A stretch of DNA of 64,000 bases from Paragonimus westermani. Lineage: Eukaryota > Platyhelminthes > Trematoda > Plagiorchiida > Troglotrematidae. This document shows positions 41,991 through 55,000 of this stretch, piece after piece. A program made the translations under genes and the position numbers. The DNA lies in the NCBI GenBank assembly GCA_008508345.1, contig QNGE01001703.1, forward strand, positions 1 through 64,000, in the 5' to 3' direction. The notes beneath the pieces were generated by a model. The model was not told the DNA's origin. It ran no database searches and was given only the letters and a program-made list of their open reading frames with translations. Each line of letters starts with the position of its first letter. The stretch's first letter is position 1.

Positions 41991-42083
41991 TCATTGGTTA
42001 AAAACTGGTCACGAACATTGTTTGAATTTCATTGGTTAATAGGTGCCTGTCAGTTTCCCGAGGCCAGTTGGAGGTCACGTGAC
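41991..42083 (-). promoter_or_regulatory. Putative SLC17-gene promoter: two CCAAT boxes and a CLEAR-like E-box
   Basis: Read on the gene's strand, the 11-mer TTAACCAATGA occurs twice (42001-41991 and 42039-42029, 38 bp apart), 200-248 bp upstream of the ATG. Both copies carry CCAAT in the gene's orientation, the binding core of NF-Y. A further 35 bp upstream lies GTCACGTGAC (42074-42083), a perfect 10-bp palindrome. It equals the consensus of the vertebrate CLEAR element bound by TFEB/MITF factors at lysosomal genes. No TATA box is evident. CACGTG cores alone occur many times in this window, so the full palindrome and its position next to CCAAT pairs carry the weight. Confidence 0.45.
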
Positions 42084-45000
42084 TGGAGTAACGGTTGTGA
42101 TTTTTGTCGAGTAAGTTGAGGAATAACTGACAAAATATGAAGTATATCATGCGACAAAAATCACCTGCTGCATACATTTCGACTAGTTTCAGCCAAGTTC
42201 ACACTTTACCCGAGTAAGCGCACCACAACAGAATTGCACGTGATTGAATTAATGAGAAAAACCGTGCTAGACTTTAACTTCGCTTTTACTACTACATGAT
42301 TTCTGCATCCTTCTTCACAGTCGACGGTAATTTAGTGAGTTACGCGAATGACTCTGCCCAGTCAGTAACGAACTCTTTTTCTGCACTGGGTATTTACGCT
42401 TAAATTACTTAGCATGTAGAGATCATCAGTTCAGGATTTGAAATCGTAGCTTCAGCTCTCAGAGCCAACCCCTTAAGTACTGAAAATCGTAGGTATAAGT
42501 GAAAATTTGTCGACTATATCCGTCCATCTAGTGATGTTTTGCAAATAACACAATATGCACATTTGTTCAGCTGAGGTTACCAAAGTAGTCATCACTTTTA
42601 CCACTAAGCTCCTCTAAACAAACGTTTAATTTGAACTATATAGCCGCTCACAGATGCTAGTTATGTCTAATTTCTCTAACTCTTCTACCATTTAAAACTT
42701 ACTTAAAGCAAATCTGGACAGTCGAAAGTTCGAAAATAGTGTACGGAACGTGCATACTGTACAAGAGCCCACCGAACTTGACTAGGTTTGCCTCAATAAG
42801 CACGTGATTTAGCAGGCGGGTTTGCATACAAAAGTTAAGTAAACAGTTTGAATCTCACAACGAAGGAATTGACCACACATACACATAGTGCTCTGCAAAC
42901 TATCAAAGCAATGTGGTGCAGCGGGACGAACGCAACATTACGATGTCAAGTGAAAATTGCTGAAGACTACAGATAACCAGTACCGGCTACATGTGCGAGT
43001 TTGTATGTCACCGGAGTGAACGACCAGAATGGCACTCGAGTGCAGCGTAAATAACACGTGAATAAAACGGTTAGTTAGATCTGATGTTAGAATAAACAAT
43101 CAATAAGCAAATCGGGTCTAACCAGTGGAACAATTGTAACCTTTCCCACTCCATAAAAATACTCTTGGGAATGCAGTAAGATAGATTTTGTCGGTTGATG
43201 AAAAAATCTTTTCTCTTTATTACCAAGGAGCGTCAACCCCTTAGCAGTTAGTATTCAGTGAGAAGTCGTTTCGATTCTGGGAGATAGCCTTCGTTTGTTA
43301 ATGGTTGCTGTCTTCGAATTGAATTTACCTTAATTTTCTGGTGAGTAGTTTAATTGAAAAGCTTCTTACAGATAAACATGTCTTGGTCCTTCAGTAAGTC
43401 CAAACTTCACGACTTGTCAAGTGATTCTGACCATATGCATAAACAAAGAATCCGTATATTTTATAGGCACACAAAATAGTACGTTGGTTGAGTTAGTTGT
43501 GCAGATACCGATCCTCTTTTTCCAGGTGAGTGATCCAGCACTTGTGGAAATTTGTGGGTGAAATAGCTTTTAGCTTTGGGTGGTGACAATTATTTCGAGG
43601 ACGAAACTTAATTTCGGATATCGACGATCAACCTAGCCATCTGAGGTGCGTAAAGCAGAGTGAGTGATATGCCTTTAAACTATTAATGAGATTGTCATCC
43701 AGAGAGGACATACGAACTGAGACGTTCATTACAAGACTTGTTGAGGTCAACGCGAAAAATAACCTGTTGGCAGAACTTATCAACTGCGGCCGTATAACCA
43801 TTACCTTTACGCGCTCTCGGTGACATTATTTTGCGGGCCCAGATAACTCTTGAACGGAATCGATTATCAGGGTGAAACAGTGTCCCGCAAAATGTGGGCA
43901 ACTGGGTGATGAATAGTTGGATACAGTCGAAGCTATTTACAGTAGTTAGATCCCTTCCCCTTTATTTTTCTTCCCTCTTTCTGCACAATGTTTGTTTTTT
44001 CTCATGGTTATGTTGCAGTCAAGCATGAGTGTGAGCCACTGATATGCTGCTGTCTATGGCGCTGATGATAATTATAAGTTCTCCGTCAAATCACATCCCT
44101 ACTCGATAAATACGGAACTGCGTGAGTTACGGCCTTGTTCTGTCAAATCTGTTTGTGCTACTAACTTTTGTATGAAGCGGCTGCTACGATGCTAATTAAA
44201 TAAACCTGTGGCCACTGGTTCATTAGTATGACTGCTACCAATGGACAACTAGATGTTGAACTCGTTCAGTTATGTGATCAATGGTGTATGCGAATGGCAT
44301 GGTGTAAACGACATAACGTTGGTAGGTTGGCTGGTGGCATCTACTTTCTGGTTAACTTGAGCGCTGGAAATACCCACCAGTAGCGAGCTAACTGAGTTGT
44401 TAATAACAACGCAGTAGTTTCTTTTATAGAAGTAAAGCTTGAAACATGAAATAACAGAAAGCTGTCAAACTCGGGTAAAGGCAAACTTACGTGCTCATAA
44501 ACTTTCGATATGGTACGTTGAAAAGTTATACCATTAATCTTGAAAGGGAGATCATTTGTTTTGTTCTCATCAGTCGTGTGGATTGCGGAACAGCCCCATT
44601 TATCGAGCTGATCGTTAAGCATGACATTACGTCGAAGATTTATTGAACAGTAGATTTCTGGACGTCTCAGATTTTGCGTCAACTTCTGTGATAGCTCAAT
44701 TTTTAGTAAATTGGCTATAAAAGTGGTTTCAACCACACAGGAATGCAAACCTTGTGAAATTTAGGCAAGTGACACTAATGTATAATACAGGGAGAATTTG
44801 ATGTAATTGATTGTTTCATTCTACATGGGTGAAATGATATTCTGATTATGTTCATACCTCCTTGTCAGTGATTCACTAAACTCCGCTTGAAATGTCAGCT
44901 GAACTATCCACACGAAATTAAGTAGTCAGTTAATAGGAGCGGCATTAATGGTACATAGTCCACCTCAACTGTACTAATGAAAACGGGACCTGGCCTTTAT

Positions 45001-45339
45001 TCGAATGGTAAGTGATTAAAGGTATTAATTTGTCTTGAAGGCAGTATTGTGCCCTATTCAAAAGCGGAATCTCAAGCTGGTCTATCTTCAGTACCACTAC
45101 AGAGTGAAAATTAACCTTTTCACTCTCATCCCGAGTTCCGCTCATAATAGACGTCGTTCGTAGTGTATTGAGGATGGATAGACTAACTCTAGCCAGAAAG
45201 CTTCACTGTATCCTCGTTTTTATTTGTTGTGAATTCTAATTCGGGGTCATTATTTAGAGTTAATAGAACGGCTCGCATGATCAGGTGGAAGATAAAGTGT
45301 AACCTAAACACAGATATCGGGCAAGTGGGTCGAAGCATT

Positions 45340-45520
45340 TTAACGGGATATTTCGGTCGTGCCTCATGTGAATTCGACAGCAAAATGGGTGGTGTATTTG
45401 ACCATTGAATACGTGTGTGGTAGTTCAGGTCCCGGTTATTATGACAGGTCACACTAAAGATCGGCGTTGGCAAAAATGCACATCTAACTCACTGTTAAGA
45501 ACGACTGAGGGTCCCACTAT
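45340..45520 (+). repeat. Diverged SINE copy, same family
   Basis: Begins with TTTCGGTCGTGCCTCATGTG (about 45351-45370), matching the leader ATTCGGTCGTGCCTAATGTG of the reference. This is good evidence that the leader travels with the family. It continues through an eroded tRNA-like part (GTAGTTCAGGTCCCGG) and TTGGCAAAAATGCACATC. Confidence 0.6.
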
Positions 45521-48500
45521 AAAGTGTGATGTGAAGATCATTTGTGAAAAAAGTACACATTCATTGTGGTGTTGAGCCATTTTTCCAAACAGACCTGAAG
45601 AATACAGGGAACATTTCCAATGCACATTAACGATTAGCAAGAAGACGCCTGTAGCCTATACGGGTGACAACCCAAAACTTTCAACATCTTTGTTTCAAAC
45701 AATTGCTCTATGTCAAGAATCTTGAATCCAACACAGATTCGCAATCACGACCCCTTTAACGGTCGTTATAATAATTTGCTCGAAAAAATCTTCTATCAGT
45801 CTTTTACAGAATTTCGATGAATCGTTACAATTCTGTACACCCGTTACATATGTGAATGAACATTTTTACCTATGAGGCAACAGCTGGCATACACCTATTC
45901 ACCACCAATAGCCGTTACTCATTGATGGGCGCGTAAGTTGTAAACATACCTGGAATTACAAATTCTCGTTGCTCTAGAAATTATCAAAGTATCTGCGGAC
46001 TACAAGCAAAGTACGTATCAATTCTCTAACTGACCCAGAAAGGGCACAACGCAAACAGTATTCCCCAACGATTTAAACATTGGTCAACTATTAGTTATAA
46101 TTAGTTTCCTCAGTGCACACGCGTCCCCTTTAGCCAGATTCAGCTCCGTAGGACACTGAGCATTTTCAGACAAGTATCGTGCAACGCCACCACTGGATCC
46201 CTTAATAGTACTTAGATATGACGTTAAGATCCAAAGTTCCTGGTTTAATGTGGCTTGCGTCCAATAGCAAACAAATCTCAGCCTTCCGGAAGAGCAATCA
46301 CAGCACATAAGTGTATAAGCTCTCTCTAAAGTCAACATTTAAACAAAACCGTGGCAAATGATGCCATAGATGAAACTAAAGTTTCTGTACAATGCTGATC
46401 ACTTTAAATCGAGGTATGTGATTTTAACAGCGGGTGGAGTGCCCGTTAACAAGAAATGGAGATTACCTACCCTCAACAAAACTCGTTGTGTAGGATGAGG
46501 AAGGTCCACCGTTGATAATGTTTCAATTTGTGTTGCATTTCTGCTATGGCCTAGCTGACTGTTCTTCACAGCCTAAAACCCCTAAGAAGAATTAAACAAT
46601 CTTGAACTTGATTTCCCTGAAATCACAAATGTTTGCGCGGGTAAACTTCACGGAGGTTATAGCGAGTTCGGATCGAAGAAGTATAGTGATACGTTACCAT
46701 TTTCATTGTATCCCCCTGAACGTATTCGCTGTTCACATCTGTAAATTATTTCAACCGATTACACTTGAAAAACAGATTGACATCACCGTCGAAAAATCTT
46801 TCAGTAACGAGTAGCGTTTTACAGCTGAACGTGACAAAGTACGGAACTTTTCCGTTCAGTCCTAGCAAATTTCGTTGAACATTTTTGCTCGGGCCTACTG
46901 GTGGAAAATGACAGGAATTACAACAGCCAGCGTTTTCTCTGCCCTGATTTGCAGTGAATTAAAACGCTTTTTATTCTCGATTTGTCTGAGTGTATAAACG
47001 TGTGCATTCGGCAGATTGAAAAATGTGTCGAGGCCAACATATGGTGATAAAAATCTGTGTACAAAATAAAATCACTAGTTTACTTACAAAACGTTTGAAT
47101 AATTTTCAATCACAGATTGCAACTAAACTGATCTGATACGCCCAGAGGAAAATAAATTATGTTCAACCGAACAGGGATAGGATGACAAGTAAGAAAGTTG
47201 AAAACCTCCAAAACGGCTGGAAAAAGGCAAACCATCAGAAGGCGATCAATAAAAAGACAGGCAACAAACTGCTGAGTGGTGTGTTGACAAACCTGCTGAG
47301 GATGTTACACATAACGGAAAATTTTCGTTCGTTGTTTCAATCGTCATTCAAATACTATTAGCTTTTGCGTTACACACAACCACTTACTTTGACTTGTACC
47401 GAAATTCACTTCAATTGCAAATCTTGATTGTAGGGTAGCTTTCCTGAAACTTCTTTACATTTATTCATCTCAGGTGACTTAATGAATGCAGTAGTAATGC
47501 GAATACACGTAAACGCACAATATGTTAAGTTTCGTTTTGTACCACACCCTATGTCCTTGTTGTGACGCAGTTCACATTGAACTAAGGTGTACGCACGAAT
47601 TTTACCTTATTGTCGCTAGCGAGGTGCTGAGAGGGTGGTTGGAATAAAATGCGGAAAAATAACTGGTTCGTATTCCACTAACTATTCCATACTCAAATTG
47701 ACAGTGTTCTCAGGATATCAGACTTATTTCTAGCTACTTTCTACGGTAATTTAATTACCAAAATGATACCGAGTTACAGGCTTATAACGGACAGTCCAAC
47801 AAAATCCCGAAAAGCCAGTAGAATTCAACACTTCCAGAGCACATAGCATTTCTCACAACAACCATTTAATTTCTGTGTTTCGCCTTCCGTATCTCTTCCA
47901 TTCGAATGGTCTTTTGCTGGCCGTGTGTACAGTGTGATAGAAACTCGCAACCAAAACGAGTAAGTCCACGAGTTGCCAATACCATTGCTTAATTCCGACC
48001 GACAGTTGAGATTTATCAAGAAATTCTACAGCAATATATTGTTAGGTAGATGCAAATAATTCAAAAAGCAAGAAAAGGTCAATTTATGTTTGAGTCAAAT
48101 TAAACTACAGCCCACGAACACACACCCAGCTAATCCACATCCAACCTTAAATAATCAAAAATATTTTGTAAGTCATGGGCTGTGCTACAAAACGTGTACG
48201 AGCAATTATGACCGGCTGGTCACATACTTTGATCTCTCCTTAAAGACACTGTCCCCTATACGGTGTAGCTGCGTCCACAATGCAGCCGATGTTCTCGAGC
48301 ATGTATGCCCACAAATAAGGTGTTTTCAAATCAGATCCATAAAATGCCGCCTGAAAAACTCAGGTTGCCTCAACGTGTGACTTGGTGTTGATGCTATCAG
48401 CATGGCTCATGTAAAATCCATATCGCGAATGCGCGCGTGTAACTGAACGTTAATCTTTTGAAAAGCGTTAATTTAGGCAAGTGAAATAGCCGAAAAATTA

Positions 48501-49843
48501 ACGCGTCTTCTGTTTTTAAACTCACCTACGCTTGAGTCTAACCACGTTATTCTGATTGGCAGGTATTCCGTTTGTGTTTCTAACAGAAGCGCTGCGATTG
48601 AAGTTTGACACATTTTCATCCAAATATTTAGTCTGTAAGTGTACTCTTAGGGACTGATTACTACATATTTCAATAAATATTGTGTAAAAAAAGCGAACAA
48701 ACATACTCATTAAATAACAGTGGAGAATAGCCCGTTTTCCCTGCCTACTCTGAACAGCCGTAATACTCACCGATCTGTAGCTTTGTTCATACGTTCCGAG
48801 CAGGACACCCAAGCAAACAAGCTGTAATTGATGTCATCACTTTTCAAGTTCCGACATATCAGTTAACTTAATTGGGTATTTATCCGTCAGCAAACGTTCA
48901 CTCTGAGAAGAAAAATATACAAAGTTTAAAGTTATCAAAGAACTGGGTTGGTTTCTGTTGTGTTGTTCACCCGACAATAAAATGAAATCGGTTCGTTTAA
49001 AAATGCGTCTGATTATGTCATCATGACGTTCCCCATTTAGACCAGGAGCCACGATGTGTTCTTCTCAATCCTTATTTCCTTACGTTTTTGGCTATATATG
49101 ACGAAAGTCGTCTACTGAATGGTTCTGACTTGGTTCACAACCTGTACTGCAGAGTCACATCTGACGGGTCCAACATACCACCTTTTTATTCACACTCAGA
49201 ACTTGCCATCATGACCCATAAGTAAAACAAGGGTTCCAATCATGACGAACAGGGGAGTGGCGATTAGTTGAGTTACAGTGCCACTGTTTATTTTCCCACG
49301 TGCAAATTCAAGCACCGCTTCCGTTATTGATTTATTTTGCATCATTGAAAGAAAATGTGGGTCATGCTACAAGTTTTTCCCATCCTTTGGTTGTTTGAAT
49401 GAAACAGCGCTAAGAGCTTCATCTCAAACTCCAAATGATGTGGACTTCCGCCGCTCTTCATCGAAAACGGAAGTCATCATCAAGGGAGCTAGCCGAAGTC
49501 GAAAGAAAGCTACTGTATTTTCCCCGAATAGTTTGAGTAGATTCACTGTCTAGTCGTGTATCCCTTCACGACTTTCACCCATCGCGGCGAAGTTCGTAAG
49601 TGCCGAATCCCAAAATGGCACTTTGCAAAAAGTGATTGGGGCGCATTACTGCTGACTGCTTGAACATGGAAATTTAACTTGAGTTTCCTTAACGTTCGGG
49701 CTGACAGAAAATGACCAGCTTATATGGCTACCAAAAACAGACAATCACGGGTAGCTATACTTAAATTGAAATCACTCAAACGGCCATATACGTCATAGAG
49801 GTTGGTGAACGGTGTCCCGGGAACAGAAACAGAACATACTTAC

Positions 49844-50057
49844 GGTCCATTTGATTAAGACATCCTTGTAGCATGTTAGAAAACACGTCATAAATTTCTG
49901 TTGGTAGGAAGGAACAGTACGTTTTATAACCCAAACTGTTCAAACTGACGGCCAAAACACTGTGACCTTGATCCATACATAACAAAGTTAGTGAGTGCAA
50001 ATATTCATCAGAGAGAATCCTGAAGGGAATAGGTTTGATCTGTTCGTTGTTGTAGTT
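49844..50057 (-). CDS. Exon-like open frame, unidentified
   Basis: A 214-nt minus-strand segment between an acceptor-like AATTTTCCTGAACAG and a strong donor GTAAGTATG (49843 downward). It reads phase 0 to phase 1 through 71 codons (NNEQIKPIPFRILSDEYLHS, later LAVSLNSLGYKTYCSF and VFSNMLQG). I recognise no domain. It lies upstream of the SLC17 gene on the same strand but cannot be joined convincingly to any neighbouring frame. Chance is a real possibility. Confidence 0.2.
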
Positions 50058-52009
50058 CTGTTCAGGAAAATTCCTACTTAAACGGTGAGGTTAATCCGTG
50101 CTTTCTAAACAAAGCAACCCGTTTTCGTACAGTATTACCAAGTACACTTCAAAAACTTGCAACAGGTTTTTACTACACTTCGTTCATCATTTGTCAGTTA
50201 TTGCAAATTCCGATGTACACAATACCATGAGAACGATAATGTAACGAACGAGACTTGTTTCTTGTGTTTCATCACCAGGCTAATTACAGCACCGTGATTA
50301 AGAAAACAGTAGCTATGGTGAGATTTCCAATGTTGACTGTTGCCGACGCCATAAGTATCTGATTACACAACCCTGACCTCAGCGCTCATAAGTCTGTGCG
50401 GACAGTCAATCAAGTCGATAATTAGGAATAGCGATTGTGTAAGTCATAACAAACACACTGTCCGTAATCTCTACCACCCAGTTTCATGACCCACACCAGC
50501 TATTGTCTTCGTACTTATTGTGTTGAAATTAACCTGATGATCAAACCAGGAAAACAAGCCTTGTTCACTCTCTTGTCGTTTCGATGACTTCAATGAGTAG
50601 CTTCGAGCGAATTGAATAATCCAACTACACAGTATCCTGAATACTAATCTTTTGATAACTGTGTAAAGAGCTTAGGTGGAAGACCTATCGACATGATGTA
50701 ACACACGGTGTCACCTTATAGTTTTTTGGTTCTTTGTAATTCAGAAAACGCGGTTATGGTTTTCTGGTATTTTTCCGAAATAAACTTTGCTGGTTTATCT
50801 CTATAGAAGTCGCACTTTACACGATAACTGCATTTCTAGTCACGGTGCGTGATTCTCTAAAAGCAGTTCCCCAGACACTACTGCATTCTATTGCTCACTC
50901 GCTACAAAAAAGTGATATTTGGGAATGTTTTTCCATCGTATTCAATTACTAAATGGAAAACAATTATCAATTAAATTACTATCGTTGTAACTGAACATCT
51001 TCTTAGGGTAGACGTTTATTATTAGTGGGATGACTATGATATCCGTAAATGACGTTCCTAATTTTCGTGAATATGTAATTCGAAAAGCACATCAACAGCA
51101 AAGTGCGTTGTGCCGCCAAATTAAAATTAGACTTAATCACAATACACCGGAAATAAAACGCCGTGTGACGGAATATGAAAAATGCGATTCACCGGAGATA
51201 TACTGTGGGAACAAACGATCATCTTTAACTCTGTGTTTAATAATATGACAGAAACAAGACTTAATGATGAATATAAAAACGAATTTTCAACTCCAGATGT
51301 CAATGGCCAAGGAACCCTAGTCAGAGTGCAGATAAATCAGAGTAACTATCATCACATATAGTTTCGAATGGTAAAGTCGTTTTCGAACTTTTGAAGGCAA
51401 CACGTTGGAGAGAAAACCAAGAGAGAAGAGCACAGCTCATTGGCAAACGTTAACTTTATTATCAGTGTCTTACTTCGAGAAAGTAAACTTAATATTCATT
51501 GTGCATCAAAAACGAAATAGAATAAATTTTCTGATTTTTCAAAATTTAAATAATTCACGAAAAATAATTTTGGGGATTTTTGACAGATTGATAACGAAAC
51601 GCCAATCCTTGATGTAGAATATACAAAGTTGATAGGAGTGTCTAGTAGACAATAAGTGAAGAATATGATAAGAACGCTCTGAGAGCAACGCACAGCTAGT
51701 TTTTGAAGGCCTGTAGAAATTATTGCAAAAATGAATTTACTGTAAATGTTGGTTGCTTGAATTTGTTGTTTTCGATCATTATTCATTCAAATAAGTAACA
51801 CGGCAGATTTTACAACTTATATAAAGACAGTTTGAAATATATCCGCTTTGGCTAGACTTGAATCAGCAAGAGAAATAAAATATCCGGAATCGGAAAGAGC
51901 TACACCAGCTAGAACACACGACCGCATATGAATACTGAGACGATCAAGGTCAACATCTGACGAACTCACCGTTAGGCTTTGGTATCTAGAGTTTCTCAGC
52001 TGCAATTCT

Positions 52010-52085
52010 GGACTGCGTCGCTCAGCTGGTTGAGCGCCTGCGACATATTGGCATGATATCACCGTCGATTGTTCAAATATCAACT
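52010..52085 (+). repeat. tRNA-like sequence, probable head of another SINE
   Basis: GTCGCTCAGCTGGTTGAGCG (about 52016-52035) is a good tRNA A-box region. CGATTGTTCAAATATC follows about 35 nt later as a degenerate B box. The part between cannot fold as a functional tRNA, and the head differs from the main SINE of this window, so it may be a second, older family. Confidence 0.4.
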
Positions 52086-55000
52086 ACAACAGACAATTTG
52101 CAAGCGGTCCTCGCGTAAAATGTTTATTCATTTCTATTCAGGGATTGATTATGACAAGAATTTTACTGGTCTGATAAGTTCTTCAGCTAGGTTTACGATC
52201 GACATGAATAAGTAGTTTTACCGCAAAACCTTTATTAATCAACCTTCATGTCTTTTGATAAAAATTTTGTGAAGGATGTCAAAAAATAGACATTGTGGAG
52301 TGTTGCCCAAAAACAGACGGGGTCACCCATTAATTCTTATTCTGAGCAATCAAACGACAAGCAATCTGAGGTGTAACATCAAAATCCATAGACGTACTAT
52401 AGTATGAAGCGTGTACACATGAAACAAAATGTGTTCTGAAAAAAATTGAACAAGGAACGAACAAATTATATTACTCAGGTTGAAAATATTACCACACACA
52501 AATAGAAGCCAGTATCTGAGGATAAAGTTGGTTGACGTCAAACAAATAATTTCACGGGCAACGTACGACGTAGGTAGATGATCTGGAGAAAGACGGGGCT
52601 ACAATATATTACTGTTTAATCTATCGGCTAGCTATTCAGACGAAAACTGAAAAAAAAACCTCTTGCGAAAGATACCGTTATGGGGAACACTGTTAGTTAA
52701 GAGTTCACGCCATTTACACTGATGTAATCTTTCAATCTTCATGTCACAGACACCACAATTATTAGGCAAACCTTGTCAATGAAACCAGTAAGCAAATGAC
52801 TACTTTTGTTTATGACGCGCCTATTTTCGTAATTTCGATTTTTTCCCGCATAGGCAGGCGCACACAAATGAGAGAGGTTATGAGGACCAGTTAAGTTTTA
52901 AAATACTCAGCTAAATTCTACGGTTAGTTACATCGTAGAATGGTTCACAACAAAACAAGCGATGTCTAAGTAGAATAGCATTCATTTTTACCCGAATGAG
53001 GTTCAGCGACACATTTATTATGTGCCTTTAATGAAGACGTAATGGGAGTAGCCAGCTGAAAACCAATAAGTCAAATTGGCGAAGAAAGGCAATAGTGCGT
53101 GAACTGTCCCTTTCTGGTTTAGGGCGTACGCTGCACCAATATGGTTGGACGCGCTACACCGGACGCTCGATATGTGTTTGTACTAACAGTAGCAGGGAAT
53201 TATGCGATGCACTATCTTACAACCAGCGATATTTGTATACATGCAACCAAAATCGGTCAATACCATGAGCAGTAACCGACTGCATGATTCGGTATATCTC
53301 ACTGAGACAGAATTTTCATAACCACCTTCTCAAGTTAATTTCCAAATGTTCTCCGAAGAATGTGCCTCGGAATCGTGAAGGCAATTTACCTTAGTAATTA
53401 GTCAATGACCAAGCAATGCGTTTTGAACCTCACTTGGAAACTGACTTGAGTTGGCAAGCAAGTTAGGCGCAAGATATTCTGGCAGCGAGGTGACAACGTG
53501 GCCTCGCGAACGGTGAAAATGTGTGGAGAAAAACAAAAGGACCGCCTGATTAAATGCTTGTCTACGGTTGCCGCAAGGTTTCTTGAAGAGATATTGTTTC
53601 CAGATCGATGGAAGTAAAAACAAGAACCTTTACCACTGCAAAGGTAAATAGAGGTCGAATCCTTTTGCATTGCACTGCTTACACTTCGAGTAGTTGAAAA
53701 AGGAAGTTCTATACGTCACACTGGACAAAATTAACTTATTCCAGATAAAATGTGAAGACTGCTGAAAGAACGATCAAAACATCAGTTCCTCCGCATTATC
53801 CGCGTCGCGTTGAGTAGAGACCAAACACTTAAAAGCAACTGTACCCCGAAAAGCAAAATGGTATCCACGTGTGGCATTCAATTCACACACGGTCCAGCTT
53901 GAGGTAAGATTAGTGAAACTGAGGAGGGATATGTGAAAGCCGTAAACATTTCCGCCACGTTGAAAGTAAACTAAATACATTTGAGCAATGGGTTGAACAC
54001 AAAAATACCGAAAAATATTTAAAAACTGGAAAAATCTTTTGTTTATTGATGCGTCAGCAACGAAACTTTCTTGGAGGCAAAGAACGAGATATTTCAGTGT
54101 GAGTCAAATAGTCAATAACGTGACTTCTTGCAGAAAAGTAGAGCGGTGTTTTCTTTGCAAAAGCAGAGAAAAACCATCTTCAAAATGCTGCATGATTTTG
54201 CGGTTCCTTTGTAGAATAAACAATGTTTCAGTCAAACGAGTTAGAGTTGTTTTGTTTCGTGGGATGCAACAGTTACGTTTTGTGATGAAATCGTGAAATG
54301 TCCACAGAAAACAAATGCAACGTGTTGCCTGACTGGATTAGGTTTGAGTAGTATTACAATTGCCAGGTCCATATTACACACGGTGAAAAACTGTTTCTAA
54401 TGTTTTGGTACGATTGAGTCTAACATCTCCGTTTGGAAAGTGGTCTGAACAAGCAGGCGTGATTGATCAGAGGGTTTCAAGAAAACGTACCGTAGAACTG
54501 AATAGAGTGTTTTGAGCAGGAAAAGACAAGTTCCTCCACAAAAATAACGTGGAAACCTTCTTTTTTCTGCACTGTACAAACAAAAAATTGCTTATCATGT
54601 TACTTAACACATTAGCTGAATTGAGAACAACAGACTTCGGATTCATCTAAGCATTGAATATAAAGAAGAGCTCTTGTGCCACATTGTGGCAACCACGGTA
54701 TGTTCCAGCATCAGCGCAAAACAGCTTTCCCATCTGCACAAAGCTTTTGTCTCGCACAGATACGAGGCCTCTCAGTTAGAATAATTTGATCTTAAGAAAA
54801 CAATCCCTCGCTCACAGTCACCCATTGTTCTTGATGAGATGATCCACAAATGTTCCGATTTAAGCATAACTGCTAATTTGTCAATCCGAATTTAGTTTAA
54901 AACAGGTAAAAGATGCTGATGAACACAACAACAAAAATGTCACTATGAATGAGGTCAAACTCTTGGGAGATTTGCACTGCACACTACGCCAGGAAAAAAA

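Noticed and set aside
42230..43060. Additional CACGTG E-boxes upstream of the gene (42236, 42801, 43054 and nearby)
   Set aside because: CACGTG occurs across the window at about the random rate; only the full 10-bp palindrome at 42074-42083 was kept.
44341..44750. Minus-strand frame of about 135 codons, the longest outside the transporter
   Set aside because: No recognisable domain and no ATG at the start. A frame of this length is not unlikely by chance in 64 kb. The donor at 44490 is noted, but evidence is too thin for a separate CDS call.
48522..48900. Several minus-strand donor and acceptor consensus matches close together
   Set aside because: The pieces cannot be joined in a consistent phase; the apparent intron after 48837 would be under 20 nt, and one piece runs into stops.
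49278..49553. Plus-strand frame rich in Ser, Arg and Lys
   Set aside because: Composition alone is not evidence. No start context, splice signal or family match.
51030..51248. Plus-strand frame with a charged, protein-like reading
   Set aside because: No donor at a usable place, a stop just after the best acceptor, and no family recognised.
51817..52083. Minus-strand 88-codon frame with an internal GTGAGT donor
   Set aside because: Its first part is the reverse complement of the tRNA-like SINE head at 52010-52085, so the apparent exon is a repeat shadow.
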